Notes under the pieces: generated by a model | What the model was told of the DNA's origin: nothing | The model's database searches: none | What the model saw: only the letters and a program-made list of their open reading frames with translations | Program-made: the position numbers and the translations under genes | In this document: piece by piece, positions 21,446 to 32,696 of the stretch | Numbering within the stretch: position 1 is the stretch's first letter | Layout of the letters: each line of letters starts with the position of its first letter | Assembly: GCA_900291925.1 (NCBI GenBank) | Contig: UWYS01000007.1 | Location: forward strand, 1-64,000 | Direction of reading: 5' to 3' | Origin: Thecaphora thlaspeos | Taxonomy: Eukaryota; Basidiomycota; Ustilaginomycetes; Urocystidales; Glomosporiaceae | DNA: 64,000 bases

Positions 21446-24400
21446 ATGAAGTTCGGAAAGCACATCCTCAGCCAGCAGATCTCCGGCTGGGGTGCATTCT
21501 ATCTCGACTACAAGTTCCTCAAAAAGGTACGTGAGCTTCTCTCTCCCATCCCCTCGCAGGCGCACATTTGCTGACCGCCGTCTGGTCAGCTCTTCTGACC
21601 CACCCATGCCTTTGTCACGTTTCGCCCTCTCGTAGATCATCAACTCACTTGAAAAGGGACGCTTGGCCGATGCAGCTTTGTTCGCCACGGGCATCCGACC
21701 CGACTACAGCGCCGCAGATGCAACAGCCGACGGCGGCGAGGCCGCCGAGGCCCTGGCCCGCGATGCCGATCCGCAGCTGCTCCCCAAGATCGAAGGCTCC
21801 GACGAGCTCCAGATCCACAAAGCCGCCTTCTTCTTCAAGCTGGAGCGTGAGCTGGAAAAGATCAACACTTTCTACCTTCAAAAGGAAGCCGAGCTAAAGG
21901 CCCGCCTAAAGACGCTCATCGACAAGAAGCGCCTCATCTTCCAGGCGCGCAACTCGGCCAAGCTCAGCAAGGATTCGCCCTCCTACGTCGCCCTCTACGA
22001 AGGCTTCCGCTACTTTGAAAAGAACCTCAGCAAGCTGCAGCAGTTCATCGAGATCAACGCCATCGGCTTCCGCAAGATCCTCAAAAAGTGGGACAGGCGC
22101 TCAAAGTCGCAAACAAAGGAGCTCTACCTCGCACGTCAGGTCGAGGTGCAGCCCTGCTTCAACCGCGAGTTCATCGCGGAGCTCAGCGATATAGCCGCCG
22201 CCAACCTGCTCGAGCTCGAGAACCTCTCGCACGGCCGCAACGGCGGCGGCGGCGGCGACCTCAGCGGCGACAAGAAGCTCGACTTTGCCGCCGCCCAGAG
22301 CCAGGACTTTGACGCGCTCGCCGAGCTCGAGGCCAACCTGGCCGAAGCGATCAAGGCGGGGCGGGTGCGCCCGGCCGCCGATATGGTGCGGATCGCGGCG
22401 CAGAACGAGGACAGCACCAGCGTCTCGCGCATCGTCTGGCGGGCGCTGCTCGAGTCGCCGCCGCGCGCCGTCGAGGCGGCGCTGGCCCAGGGCCTGGTCG
22501 ACTACGCCTTCGTCGACGACATCAGCTCGCGCACCTGCCTCCACGAGGCAGCGCTCGCCGGCAAGATCCAGCTGGTGCGCGCCTGCGTCGACAACGGCGT
22601 CGACGTCGCGCGCCAGGACATCTATGGGCGCACCGCCCTCTCGTATGCCGCCATGACCGGCCACACAGACGTCTGCGCCCATCTCCTCTCGCTCCCGGGC
22701 GTGACAGCGGCCACCCACGACCTCGACGGCTTCTCGCCCTTGGTGCTGGCCGTGATGAACGGCCAGACCGAGGCCGTCAGGATTCTCGTTGACCACGGCG
22801 CCAGCGTCGAGCCGCGCGACACGACGGACCTGATCCCGCTCTGCCTCGCTTCGTCGGGCGGCCACGTGGAGATTACCCGCTTGCTGCTGCAAAAGGGCGC
22901 CCGGATCTGCGCCAACGCCGAGGGCCTCTTTCCACAGGCGTTGGCCGCACGCGCGGGTCACACCGACGTCCTCCGGCTGCTGGTCGAGTCCGGGGCCGAC
23001 CTCGACGCACCGGAAAAGGGGACGCAGTGGACGCCCGTCTTCTTCGCCGCGGAAAACGGCCACGTCGAGTGCCTCAAGGTGCTTGTCGACGCGTGCTGCC
23101 GTGTCGGGCTGGTCGATGAAAAGGGGCGTAACGCCGCCTTCTACGCCGCCTGGAACGGCAAGGTGGCGTGTCTGTTGCTGCTGCTCGACGCCGCGCAGAG
23201 GGCGGGCCCTGAGGCCGGAGAAGAAGCGCCAGGCGGTGCAACCGCCGCCAAGTCCAAGTCGTCGTCTGCCAAGGCCCACAGCACAGTCAACGACGGCAGC
23301 GGCGCTAGCGGCAGCGTAGACGAGACGATGGAAGATCTCGACCTCGACGGCGAGATGGACGGGATACCGTCGCTCTCGCTGCCGCCGCCCATCATACCGT
23401 TCCGCACGTACGGCCACAACTACCTCGACAAGCGCATCCTCGTCTCGGTCTCGCTCTCGAACAATTCGGTGAGGCTGTACAAGCAGCAGGACCCGAACCG
23501 GCCAGAGCAGTTCTCGACATCGTCGTTCAAGCTCGTGATGACGTCGCGCCCCGGCGAGTCGAACTCGGCGGTCCCGCACAACGTCGTACTTCCGCTGGCC
23601 GACGAGCGCGAGGTCTTTTCGTTCCAGATCGACAGCCTCGAGACGTTCTCGATCGAGTGGGAGCTGATGCCGATGTTTGGGTCCAAGGTGATTGGCAAGG
23701 CGGTCGCGCTGCCGAGCTCGTTCGAGGGGATGACGGACCGGAAGCGGTTCGTCCTGCCGCTGCAGGACGTCTACCTTAAGGTGGTGGGCGAGGTCTCGTT
23801 TGAGCTCGACTTTGTCAAGCCGTTCGACAACGTCCAGCTCGAGATTGGCGGACGCGTCGAGACGTATTGGAAGAGCATGCTTCCGAGTGTCGCAACGGCC
23901 TCCTCTGCCTCGAGCGGCGCGGAGGCGGGCAGCCTCGGCGGGCCCGCTGCAGCCGTCGGGGCGACGACGCGGATGACGCCCAACAGCGGCGTGGGAGCGT
24001 CGTCGATCCTAGGCCAACACTTTGCCCTGAGCCCGGCCGGGCCATCGAACACGGCGACGACGACGACGACGGCAGCAGCAGCAGCAGCAACGGCGACAGC
24101 AACGGCAGGATCACAGCTGGCGACGCCAGTGGCGGTGGCCGCTGGCCCACCCACCCAGCCGACGCTCGTGACGGGCTCGTCGATCTCGGGCGAGTACCTG
24201 CGCGTGGTGGTACAGGTGACGCGGGACGGCGTCGCCGTCGTGTGGCCGCACAGCTTCCTGCCGCTGGAAGGGATCGAGATGTACGTGGGGAGCGCGACGG
24301 CGGCCGAGTTCCTGTCGCTCGCGCGGTCTAGCGGGACGCTGCTCGACTGGGATGCGGAGAGGGGCGAGCAGGCGTCGTGGTCGGATTGGAAGACGGCGCT

Positions 24401-25204
24401 CAAGGGGAGCGTGGCGTCGCTCGAGAAGCTCTTTGAGGTGAGTAGCAGCCGCTGCGTGTCTCCAGCACCGTTGGTCGTTAGCGCGTTGCGTCTGACCTGG
24501 TATGTTGTCTCTGCTCCTCGGCCGCCGCGATGCCAACAGGTGCTGCCGGTGTCGATGGGCGTCAACATTGAAGTCAAGTATCCCTCTACGGCCGAGGTGC
24601 GCTCGAAGCCGGGCATGCCCAAGATGGAGGTCAACGCCTTCGTCGACACCATCCTGCACACGGTGTACGCAGCTGCGACGCACAAGCAGCAGAGCCGCAA
24701 GATTCTCTTTAGCAGCGCCAGTCCGACGGTATGCACCGCGTTGAACTGGAAGCAACCCAACTGTGAGTGCAAGCGCATGCTTTCCCAATCAGCCGCGCCT
24801 ACGTTTCAAAAGTATTTTACACTGACACAAAAAAAGACGGCTACGCCGCCGACCGGACGAACGACCAAGCAGACCCGGTATTCTTTTCTTCCCACTGTGG
24901 CATTTCATCCATCTCTACCGATACGATGGTTCTTGCACCTACGGAGAGACAAGAGACGGACGCCCGACGCGAATCCATCTCTGAAGCGGTCCGGTTCGCA
25001 AAGAGCAACAACTTGCTCGGGATCATGGTACACGTTGCGCTGTTGACGCGCGTTCCTAGTCTGGTACAAAGCGTTAAAGCTGCCGGGTTGTTGGTCATTA
25101 CGATGGGGAGGTGGGGAACGTCTGTGAAAAAAGGAACGAGACAGGGAGAAGGGGAAGGGGTGGATGGAGAGGTCGTGGAAGGTGTGGTTGTTTGTACGAG
25201 TTAA
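21446..25204 (+). CDS. PHO81: PHO81/NUC-2-type phosphate-sensing CDK inhibitor
   Basis: Four exons: 21446-21526, 21636-24437, 24540-24762 and 24837-25204, giving 1157 residues (yeast Pho81 1178). Exon 1 starts the SPX domain with MKFGKHI and SGWGAFYLDYKFLKK; the SPX domain (to about 190) senses inositol pyrophosphates. Ankyrin repeats follow at about 316-555 (for example GRTALSYAAMTGHTDVCAHLL). A C2-like part starts near 612 (PPPIIPFRTYGHNYLDKRI), then a GDPD-like C-terminal domain containing RKILFSSASPTVCTALNWKQPNYPVFF and FAKSNNLLGI. Pho81 inhibits the Pho80-Pho85 kinase when phosphate is low. A Thr/Ala repeat near 830-850 is an insertion. The last intron ends in an A-rich stretch just before its AG, and the frame resumes cleanly. 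Confidence 0.93.
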
Positions 25205-25907
25205 GTTGAGAGCGTACATATGTAGAGGGTGTGTGTAATTCTATATGTGACCTTTTTCTTGTACCTCGATGTGAGAGTGAAGGGAGGAGGACTGACCTGT
25301 CGGACAGTGTCACGACGTTTCTGCGAGACGACGGGACGTGTTTGAGCTTTGCAGGGTGGCGGTGTATTCGGTGTGGATGCTATAGTACAAGATATGGACA
25401 GACGGAGAGGGGGGAAGTGTATCGTGTGGTGGAACGAGAGGTGCGGGTGGAGTGAGGAGACATGCGCAAGAGTGTCGAGATTGTTGGTCGCGATCGCCTT
25501 GGACATGGTCGAGCGAGCAGAATCGTGAGCGAGCGAGAAAGAGAGACTCCCTGACGATAAGACGGAAAGTGTGGCGTCGCAAAGCGTTGCCAGACTGTTT
25601 CGTCCGTCAAGCGGAGAGACGCTCTATCGCTTTCCGCCAGAGCTATCCTTCTTGGTGTGTTTACCGCGCTTGGTCTTGGTCTTTTTCCAGCGCGATCGAG
25701 CATTGTCTCTTGGTCCAGAGGTGCTGATCTTCTTTGTCGTCGCTGCCGAAAGGAAAAGAAGACGGAGAGAGAGAGTAAAAAATAAAATAAAAAAGGACAG
25801 GGTGCGTAGGTGGTGGTGTGGTGGTGTCAGTTGAGAGGATGTCCATAAAGTGGGGAGGGGGGTTGGGCTGCGGCCTCCCTCTTAAGCCAGCCTGTACGAC
25901 TGAGGGA
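25205..25907. other. Convergent 3' region, no gene seen
   Basis: 703 bp between the PHO81 stop and the stop of the opposing small gene. An A-rich tract lies at about 25,775-25,795. Nothing coding was recognised. Confidence 0.4.
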
Positions 25908-26363
25908 TCAGTCGGAGAGTAGCCAGTTCAGGTTGACGCCAGTGCCGAGGCCAAGGACGACGCCGAGGCCGAGGCTGACGCCGCCTTGGGAGGGATGGAG
26001 ATCGAGGGATTGACACGCTATCTCATCCGGGTGCACGAGTGCCAAGGATAGTAGAAAGGGGTGCACCTCGTCTTGCGCTGCGCGTGGGCGCGCGTGACGA
26101 TACCAACCTTGTTGCTCTGTCTCTTGGTCTTGGTCTTGGTCGTACATGTCTTGGTCGCGGTTTTGCTGCTCTTGGGCGTCCTCTGCCGCTTGGATGTCGG
26201 CGACAGAGTAGACCTGCATCTTAGGAGCTGCGAGACCGGCAGCGAGACGGGATTGGATGGCGCTGATGCGTGCCGCTTCGATGACGCGGTAGTCTGACTT
26301 TTCGTCGCGCCGCTTGGCGTTGCGGTGTGCGAGCTTTGCTTGTGATCGAAGTCCCTTTGCCAT
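25908..26363 (-). CDS. Small DUF2423/YBL028C-like nucleolar-type protein
   Basis: A 151-residue frame. The first 45 residues, MAKGLRSQAKLAHRNAKRR followed by a VIEAARISAIQSRL helix, match the basic N-terminal signature of the DUF2423 family (yeast YBL028C, animal LLPH), small nucleolar proteins tied to large ribosomal subunit assembly. Then comes MQVYSVADI and a Gln/Asp-rich stretch. The last 50 residues end in a hydrophobic Gly/Leu/Val-rich tail that does not look like the family's basic C-terminus, so an unrecognised intron or another 3' frame near 26,100 is likely. Another frame opens there with VGIVTRAHAQRKTR. The start is well supported; the C-terminus is not. Confidence 0.5.
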   Translation of the reverse strand: MAKGLRSQAKLAHRNAKRRDEKSDYRVIEAARISAIQSRLAAGLAAPKMQVYSVADIQAAEDAQEQQNRDQDMYDQDQDQETEQQGWYRHARPRAAQDEVHPFLLSLALVHPDEIACQSLDLHPSQGGVSLGLGVVLGLGTGVNLNWLLSD

Positions 26364-26649
26364 GGTTGCGTCGGTGGTGGTGGTGGTGGCAAGGAAGGAA
26401 CGAGGGAACGGTAAATCCGAATCAAAAGTTTCGCACGCGCTGCCTGGCTGCAGGTGCGCCGCCTGTGCGCCGCCTGTGTGATGCAGGCAGCTGGTTGAGT
26501 TGGCCAGAAATTCCAAGATTTGTGTGTTGAGAAAAAACAAAAAGGAGCCCCGATCGACGCGCAAAGGAAAAGCGTTTCGCAGCGGCTTCGATCGGGCTTG
26601 CTCTCGGGCCGCTGGCGCGCCGTTGGACCGGCTCGAAGGGAAAGGGGAA

Positions 26650-26718
26650 ACGCGTCTCCCTGGGAAGCTGTCCTCCCTTTTCTACCACCATCTCCTCGCC
26701 ACCATGGCGCACCATCTC
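26650..26718 (+). repeat. Left inverted repeat of element A
   Basis: Outer 21 bp and inner 47 bp separated by one base; both are found inverted at the right end. Confidence 0.85.
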
Positions 26719-26834
26719 TTGTGTTGATGACCACACCAAAAAGGCAACTACATGCAATGCACAACTAGTCCGGCTTGCCAAGTCCTCCACAGCCGCCATA
26801 GGGGTCACGGAAGATCAGGGGGACGTTGTAGGCC

Positions 26835-27392
26835 TCAAGACTGCTTGGCCCAGGTAGGGAGGGATCCAGTGCAAGTGAGTTGGTCATTGTGGGTGGTGAG
26901 CCACTCTCCCATGGCCCTGCCGATCATCTGGTCCTTGCAGATGTAGCGGCGGTCGCCTGGCTTGGCAATGGTCTTGAGCGGTGAGGCACTGCGACACTTC
27001 TTCTCGTTGGCAAGCTCGGTCGCATGATGCCAAGTCTCGGCTGCCTTGAGCAGCTTGCGCCGGACAAGGCTGCCCTTTCTCTCATCTGTGCTGCCCTGCA
27101 GTTTGCACAGGAGGTGGTCAAAGGGCAGGGAAGCAGACCGGCACAATCCAAAGCGCCCAGCACTTGTTGCAGAAGTCGAGATCTTCTTTTCTGCCGGCAC
27201 AACAACCTTTTGCCTCCCAGAGAAGCCCATGATCACGCCCGTCTCGTCCATGTTGTACAGCTGGTCCCGTGCAATGTCATACTCCTTGATGGTGCGGGCG
27301 AAGACGTTGTAGAAGGTGGCAAGGTTGACAAGCTTTGCTGCCTCTTTGCGGACGGCTCGGTGGTGTGACGGTAGGACTGTGTGGCGCGGCAT
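26835..27392 (-). pseudogene. Transposase fragment, pogo/Tigger DDE family
   Basis: A 185-residue open frame inside element A. The motif DQLYNMDETGVIMG followed by KVVVPAE is the signature around the first catalytic Asp of pogo/Fot1-type DDE transposases, preceded by the usual FYNVFARTIKEYDI helix. The N-terminal CENP-B-like DNA-binding domain is missing, and the second and third catalytic Asp of the DDE core are not found. Downstream sequence (ICKDQMIGRAMGEW) may be a scrambled remnant. It cannot encode an active enzyme. The frame is on the minus strand, opposite to the neighbouring hydrolase. Confidence 0.7.
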
Positions 27393-27462
27393 GACGGCAG
27401 AAGAGCAGTCAAGACCACTTTGGCAACGGTGCAGTCAGAGAGAGGAAATAACAATACAGGAG

Positions 27463-27563
27463 GAGATGGTGCGCCATGGTGGCGAGGAGATGGTGGTAGA
27501 AAAGGGAGGTGGATAAGAAATCTGCCAGCTTCCCAGCGAGCACAGCTTCCCAGGGAGACGCGT
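27463..27563 (-). repeat. Right inverted repeat of element A
   Basis: Inverted copies of the two left blocks, separated by 33 bp that include a partial duplicate of the outer block (CTGCCAGCTTCCCAGCG). The duplication suggests a local rearrangement after insertion. Confidence 0.85.
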
Positions 27564-27780
27564 AAAGCCGGTCGTTGGCCGAGCGCCGACACCTTCTCCC
27601 CCTCCCCCCCTCGCCCGCACTTTGCTCACGCACACCAAACACCATCCTTGCCCATCTTGGCTTGGACGCCGCCGGTGGTCGAGCGTCACCTCGCCCTTCC
27701 CTTTCCTTCCACTTTTCTTGACAGTTCAGCCACGTCGCCGCCGCCCGCCGCCGCCCGCCGCCGCCTCACCGCAACTCAAC

Positions 27781-29179
27781 ATGTTCGCCACCATGCACCA
27801 AACGAAGCTGCACATCCCACTCACCCTCCCCTCTCCGTCCGACACCAGCTCCGCTTCGAGCTCCGATCGATCCTCCAGCTCTACCATCAACATCGTCGGT
27901 ATCCTCACACAGATCTCCCTACCCAAGCACCATGCCTCGCACGACAGCGTCGACCATCGTGTTTCCATCCTGTACCCGCTCGCACCCGTCTCGCCCTCGA
28001 CTACACGCGGACGCAAGATTGCCTTGATCCTCCACGGCGTATTGGCGCACAAGGACCAGACCTACCACCGTCTCCTCGCCTCTCGCCTGCCCATGGATTC
28101 GTTCCGCTTCGACTTCCGCGCCAACGCCGAGACGCCCGGTCCCTGGAACATGGCTAGCTTCGACCTCGACCTGCACGATATCCGCACCTGTGTCGCCTTC
28201 CTCACGCAGACGTTGGGATACCAGGTGGAACTCATCGTAGCTCATAGCAGAGGCGCGCTCGATGCGTTCAAGTACCTCGCGACAGAGTGTGGTGACGATA
28301 TCCCGCCGGAGAGTCGGGTGCCGTACTATGTGGCGTTGGGCGCAAGGTGGAGGATGCAGGTGAGTCGCTCGGCGAGATGTGGTGCTGCCTCGTGCTGAGC
28401 GTCGTGAACCGTCTAGACTGACGCCAGTCTCCTCCCCCTCCCCCTCCCCCTCTTCGCATCGTCACCATCCATCGCCACCAGAAAATCCACGGTAGGTCCG
28501 ACCACTCTATCCGCCTCGACGCCTTGCGCTCTTTCCTTTTCTTACCGATTCCCCTGGACCCTGCCTGCTGCCCTCAACAGACCGCGACCGCATCTACGCA
28601 CCCGCCTTTGCGTCCGAAGGTTTCTACCGCTGGAAGGTAAAGGTGGCGGGACAAGAGCGAGAAGTGCACATCTTTCCGAAAGACGTTGAAGACTTTGCAT
28701 CGTGGCCGATCGAAGACTACGTCCGACGTTTCCCGACCAAGACGGATGTGTACGTTGCCGCGCCTTTTTTCTCCCTTTCCTCTCTCTCTTCCTCTCTCCC
28801 TTGGTATCCTTACTTACACTTTGCCCCCTCCCTCTCCACACGTGTGATATGTAGTCTCCTAATCGCAGGAACGTCCGACGAAACGGTGCCCGTCTCCGAC
28901 GCGAGCTACTACATGAACGCACTGACGTCATCTTCGCGTCGACCAGGTTCTGCTACGTTGCGGATGATAGATGGTGCCAATCACAACTTCAAGGGATATT
29001 TCGAAGAACTCGTCGATATCATCACGTCGTGGATCCAGCAGAAGCTCGGGCCTGGCCAAGACCACAACGACGACGTCAGTATCACGGCTGGGGTCTTGAG
29101 GGATTGTGATGTCAGGTTGCAACAGTCTTGGTCGCATAATGCTGCGGCTGGGTCGTTGAGTGACAGGGGCAAGTTGTAG
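27781..29179 (+). CDS. Fungal alpha/beta hydrolase (serine hydrolase), unknown substrate
   Basis: Four exons: 27781-28359, 28482-28491 (only 10 nt), 28581-28749 and 28855-29179, giving 360 residues. Catalytic parts are the nucleophile elbow AHSRGA, the acid in AGTSDETVPV and the histidine in GANHNF, with HGVLAHKDQ as the oxyanion region. The spacing and the motif ALGARWRMQKIHDRD fit a widespread fungal family of soluble hydrolases. The tiny second exon supplies Lys-Ile-His and one base of the next codon; leaving it out breaks the frame. The 28750 donor (GTACGT) was preferred over the adjacent GTGTAC because only it keeps TDVLLIAGTSDE in frame. The stop lies 50 bp from the opposing GEN1 stop. 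Substrate unknown. Confidence 0.85.
28482..28491 (+). other. 10-nt micro-exon of the hydrolase
   Basis: AAAATCCACG, flanked by CACCAG on the left and GTAGGT on the right. It joins phase 0 to phase 1 and supplies the conserved basic-hydrophobic step between the RMQ and DRDR segments. Confidence 0.75.
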
Positions 29180-29229
29180 TTTATTTAATCAATCAAGGAA
29201 TAGCAATAGCCTAGAAACCAGGACCGGCG

Positions 29230-32116
29230 TCATTCACTATCATCACTAATGGTAATGGCGTTACTGATCCTACCACGATACTTCGTCGTTCGCGAGAACG
29301 CCGATGACGGCCAACCTTTCGTCGTCCTCGTCGTCCTTGTCTTTGCTTCTTTCTCGTCCTCGTTGTCATCATCTTCGTCGCTAGATATCAAAGTCATGAC
29401 CTTGTACGACGCCATCTCCTCCCTCCTCACGTCCGCGTCCACGTCCGTGTTCGAGTTCGTCTTGATCCTCCCTGTAGACCGTTTAGCCATAGCGAGATCG
29501 TCGACGAATTTCGTCTTCTTCCTTGGACTTTTCTCCAACACCCTGTCGATGGAATCGCCTTGGAAATTATTCAAGTCAAAGGTGCAGTCTGGATGAGGAG
29601 AAGAAGAGGTAGACGTCACCTCGACGGCATGCATACGATCGGCAGGTAGGATCGTCTTGAATCGTACAAATTCAACCGACTCGTCCCCCTTCTCTTCCTC
29701 TTCTCGCTCCCTATTCGAATGGGACTTGGACTTGGACGTGGACATATCGTCAAAGGAACCGCGTCGCATCGGTGGTAGCGAGAACATTTCGTCCTTCCTC
29801 GTACGTTCTAGCGTCGGTTTGGTAGCATTGATCAACTCTCGTATTGTGCTCTGTGTCTTGCCTTTCTTCTTGCCGATTGGTTTCGTGTCGTTTTTACCAC
29901 GTACCACTTTGGTCCGTCGAGGTTGTTGGCTTGTTTTCTCTTCGAACCGTCGTAAGGCTCGGTGTCCACTTTGACTTTTGCGCAGTACCGATTCGACTAT
30001 CCATAATAACATCGGTTCATTGACGTCCACGTCGGCATCACGTCTCGCTGCGTTGGTAAGAGGTTCGGTAACCTCTTCGACTTGTCCTCCTTCGTCTGGA
30101 TCACCAAGAGACGAAGGCGTAGCGTCGACGTCGTGGTCGATATAACATCGTACCTCCGACACTAAGGGGGATACGTCAATCAAAGCTCGTACTTCCTCGT
30201 GTGGACTATACGCTACGTGATGACGTCGTCGTGAGATCGACAGGATGCGGATTGGTCTTGTTTCGGCGTCGGCGGTGTCGGCGGTGTCGTTTTCGTGCTC
30301 TTCGGAGGAGCACGACAATGACGAGGAGCACAAGGGGTTCGCCCTGCTATTGCTGGTCTTGCAGAGAGAAAAAGACCCTTTCGACAACCCCGACGCCGAC
30401 GACGACGACGACGACGACGACGAGACGAGATTCACCTTTGCGAAAAAGTTCGTGATTCGTGTTGCCTGTGGACTGTCGTGGATGGATCTCTCCTTGTCCT
30501 TGCCCTTGTCCTTGCCCTTGTCCTTGTCACTGTCCTTGTACCGGCTATTGGCCTTCGGCATTTCGCCAGCTTTCGCCAATGTCTCGGTGTGGACGACATC
30601 GCGGCCGATGCACCTAGCCTTTCTGATCGCCTTGCTAGCCGGACTCTCTACGAGTTCCGCCCAAGGTCCGCATCCCTGCGCCTTTCCGTCCGTGTGCAGT
30701 ATCTCTTCTCTCAGCTTGCGCAACACGATTCCGCTCCAGATTGTCGATCTGAAGCGCGCCAGGAGCGTATCTGCGTTCCATTCAAAGCAGTGTTGCGCGA
30801 TGCGTACCAAGTCCTCGAGCGAGGGCGTAGAGGGCCAGTGTATCTCGACTTTTCCCTCGTTTAAGCCCGAGGCCGAGGAGGAGGAGAGCGATCCAGTAGT
30901 GACGGGCCAGACGTAGTAGCTCAATACCCTCCTCAACGACTGTGTCGCCGTGAAGCCAGAGAGGCTCGCTGCTAATTTGGGTTGTTTCCTCCCTCTTAGA
31001 AAGCCTCGTGAGTCCGTGCGCAGCTCCTCTTCCACTTCTTGACACCACGTTCTGAGGAACGCTTCGAAGCGCGCGCATCCCTTCTTGACTGCACCATCGG
31101 CAGCGCTGGCGACGAGGGCAGAGGGATAGCTTCGTTTGAAGGCATCAACGAGTCGGTCGCCGAAGCCGGCCTGCGCTAGGGCGATGGCGATCTTGACGCC
31201 GCAGCGCAGTAGACCGATGCCGTCGTAGTCGCCGCCGGAAAGGAGGGCGACAAGGATGAGGCCAGAGTGGGAGAGACTGAGTTCAGGCATGTGGCGGATG
31301 TCCCACGCCTTGTACAGGGTGATCAAGCTGTCTTTGAGCGTGCCCGTGAGGGGGAGCATAGAGTCGGACGGTGGGATGGCGGTTTCGCTCGACGTAGCGG
31401 GAAAGGGATTGGAACGGTCGCCTTCGTCGTCAGAGGAGAGGAAGGAAGAGGATGAAGATGGTGGCTGCCGCTGCTGCTGCTGCTGCTGTGCGGCCGCGCG
31501 CTTGGTCCGGGCAATGGTACCGGAGAGGTTCTTTCCCCAGCTGTTTGTGGGCAGACGGAGAGAGACGATGAGAGCGTGTCAACGATAACCCCCTTGTCGG
31601 GAGGCGGGCACGTACGATCAACCTATGTACTCACTTGCGAATGACAGTCTGAGCTCCAAAGACAAAGACGTCTACATCGTCCGTAACGATAGCCTGAATT
31701 GTCTCTTTTCTTTCCAACCAGACCAACTCGGCCTCGGCCTCAGCGGGAGCCTTCCAAACTACGAAGCCAAAGGCTCTAATGAGGAGCTTGAAGTCTCTCT
31801 CTAGACCGCTCTGTCTCTTGAGGACCTTTTTGCCTCTCTTCCATTCTGGTCTTTTGGGACCGTCAAAGACGAAGACGGGTAGGAGGGGAAGGGAGAGGAG
31901 ACGGGCAAGTCGAAAGAACAACGTGCGGAGGTGTGGATGGGAGCCGCCGGTGGACTGTTGTGAGTGGAAGAGCCATAGTGAGGCGTCGATGCCGAGACGG
32001 AGGGAACGGTGTGGAGAGGTGGCTGAGTATGTGTAGAAGGAGGTGTAGAGGTAGGAGGGCAGGGGGACGTCGGTCGCGGCTGGGTCGAGTTGGGACCATA
32101 GGCCTGGGACGCCCAT
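29230..32116 (-). CDS. GEN1: GEN1/Yen1 Holliday-junction resolvase, Rad2/XPG family
   Basis: Two exons: 32116-31635 and 31540-29230, giving 930 residues. The N-terminus MGVPGLWSQL starts the XPG-N domain. Metal-binding acids are visible: D44 (GIDASLW), E126/E128/E130 (EAEAELVW), D147/D149 (TDDVDVFVFGA) and D265/D267 (GGDYDGIG). Exon 2 opens with NWGKNLSGT, completing VIRNWG of the family, then a Gln run encoded by CTG/CAG repeats and a helix-hairpin-helix region. HLRTLFF near residue 65 is typical of GEN1 rather than FEN1. The long C-terminal half is low-complexity (a KDKGKDKGK repeat, Ser runs, basic patches) and probably regulatory. GEN1/Yen1 cuts four-way junctions symmetrically late in the cell cycle. 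The 3' end is convergent with the hydrolase. Confidence 0.9.
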
Positions 32117-32696
32117 CTCGATGCTGGGGCCGTGGCTTGGCTTGGCTTGGGCTGAACTGGACGGGACGGGACGGGCCAATGTGCGCGAGGTGGGTCAACA
32201 TAGCATGGCTGGGTATGAGTGGTGGTGCGAAGGGGCCAGCCGGCGTTTGATGGTTCAGAGATGACGGCGGTGGATGGTGGTGGTGCGAAGGGGAGCAAGA
32301 AAGTGTGCTGGTCTCTGGCGTGGGAGCCCGCACTGCGCGCTCGCTGGTACAGGTAAACAGCCATGTAAAGTAGGCCGCGTCCAAAAACAAGTCGAGCAGC
32401 GCGCCCTCGCGCCACTCAGGGTCCCAAGCCTCGTGGCGCTGCCACCGCCGCCGCCATCGTCGGCCCAAGAGAATCTTCTTGCTCCTCCGCTCTTCTCGTC
32501 CTTCTCGCCTCGACCAAGGCGCAACCACACGCGCCACGCAAGCACACCGACCACACAAGCAAATAGCAGAGCGTTTCGGCTTTCAGCTTGGGCGCTCATC
32601 ACGAGCTGCGATGGACAGATCAGCGCAACTCGTCAACGCGCGCCGATGCCCGCCCCCCCTCTCCTGTCCCCCCTCTTGTCCTTCCCTCGCCCAGCC
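32117..32696. promoter_or_regulatory. Upstream region of GEN1 / 3' region of RNF10-like gene
   Basis: 580 bp between the GEN1 start and the RNF10-like stop, both on the minus strand. It must hold the GEN1 promoter. It contains GGC-rich and GGCTTGGCTTGGC repeats near 32,140. No further gene was recognised. Confidence 0.4.

Larger units (their letters stand above)
26650..27563 (-). mobile_element. Decayed Fot1/pogo-type DNA transposon (element A)
   Basis: 914 bp with compound inverted ends. The outer 21 bp (ACGCGTCTCCCTGGGAAGCTG) at 26650-26670 is repeated inverted at 27543-27563, and an inner 47-bp block at 26672-26718 is repeated inverted at 27463-27509. The right end has 33 bp between the blocks (27510-27542) with a partial copy of the outer block, whereas the left has 1 bp. 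A transposase remnant lies inside on the minus strand. The flanks read AA on both sides rather than the TA expected of pogo elements. The first 15 bp resemble the ends of the element at 49,927. It sits in the promoter region between the DUF2423-like gene and the hydrolase at 27,781. Confidence 0.75.

Noticed and set aside
20683..21534. 283-codon frame upstream of and overlapping PHO81 exon 1
   Set aside because: It overlaps the real SPX exon in another frame and has low-complexity Pro/Ser/Arg content; best read as the PHO81 5' leader.
30395..30425. GAC trinucleotide array as a separate repeat element
   Set aside because: It is part of the GEN1 coding frame, encoding a Ser run on the minus strand, and has no mobile-element features.
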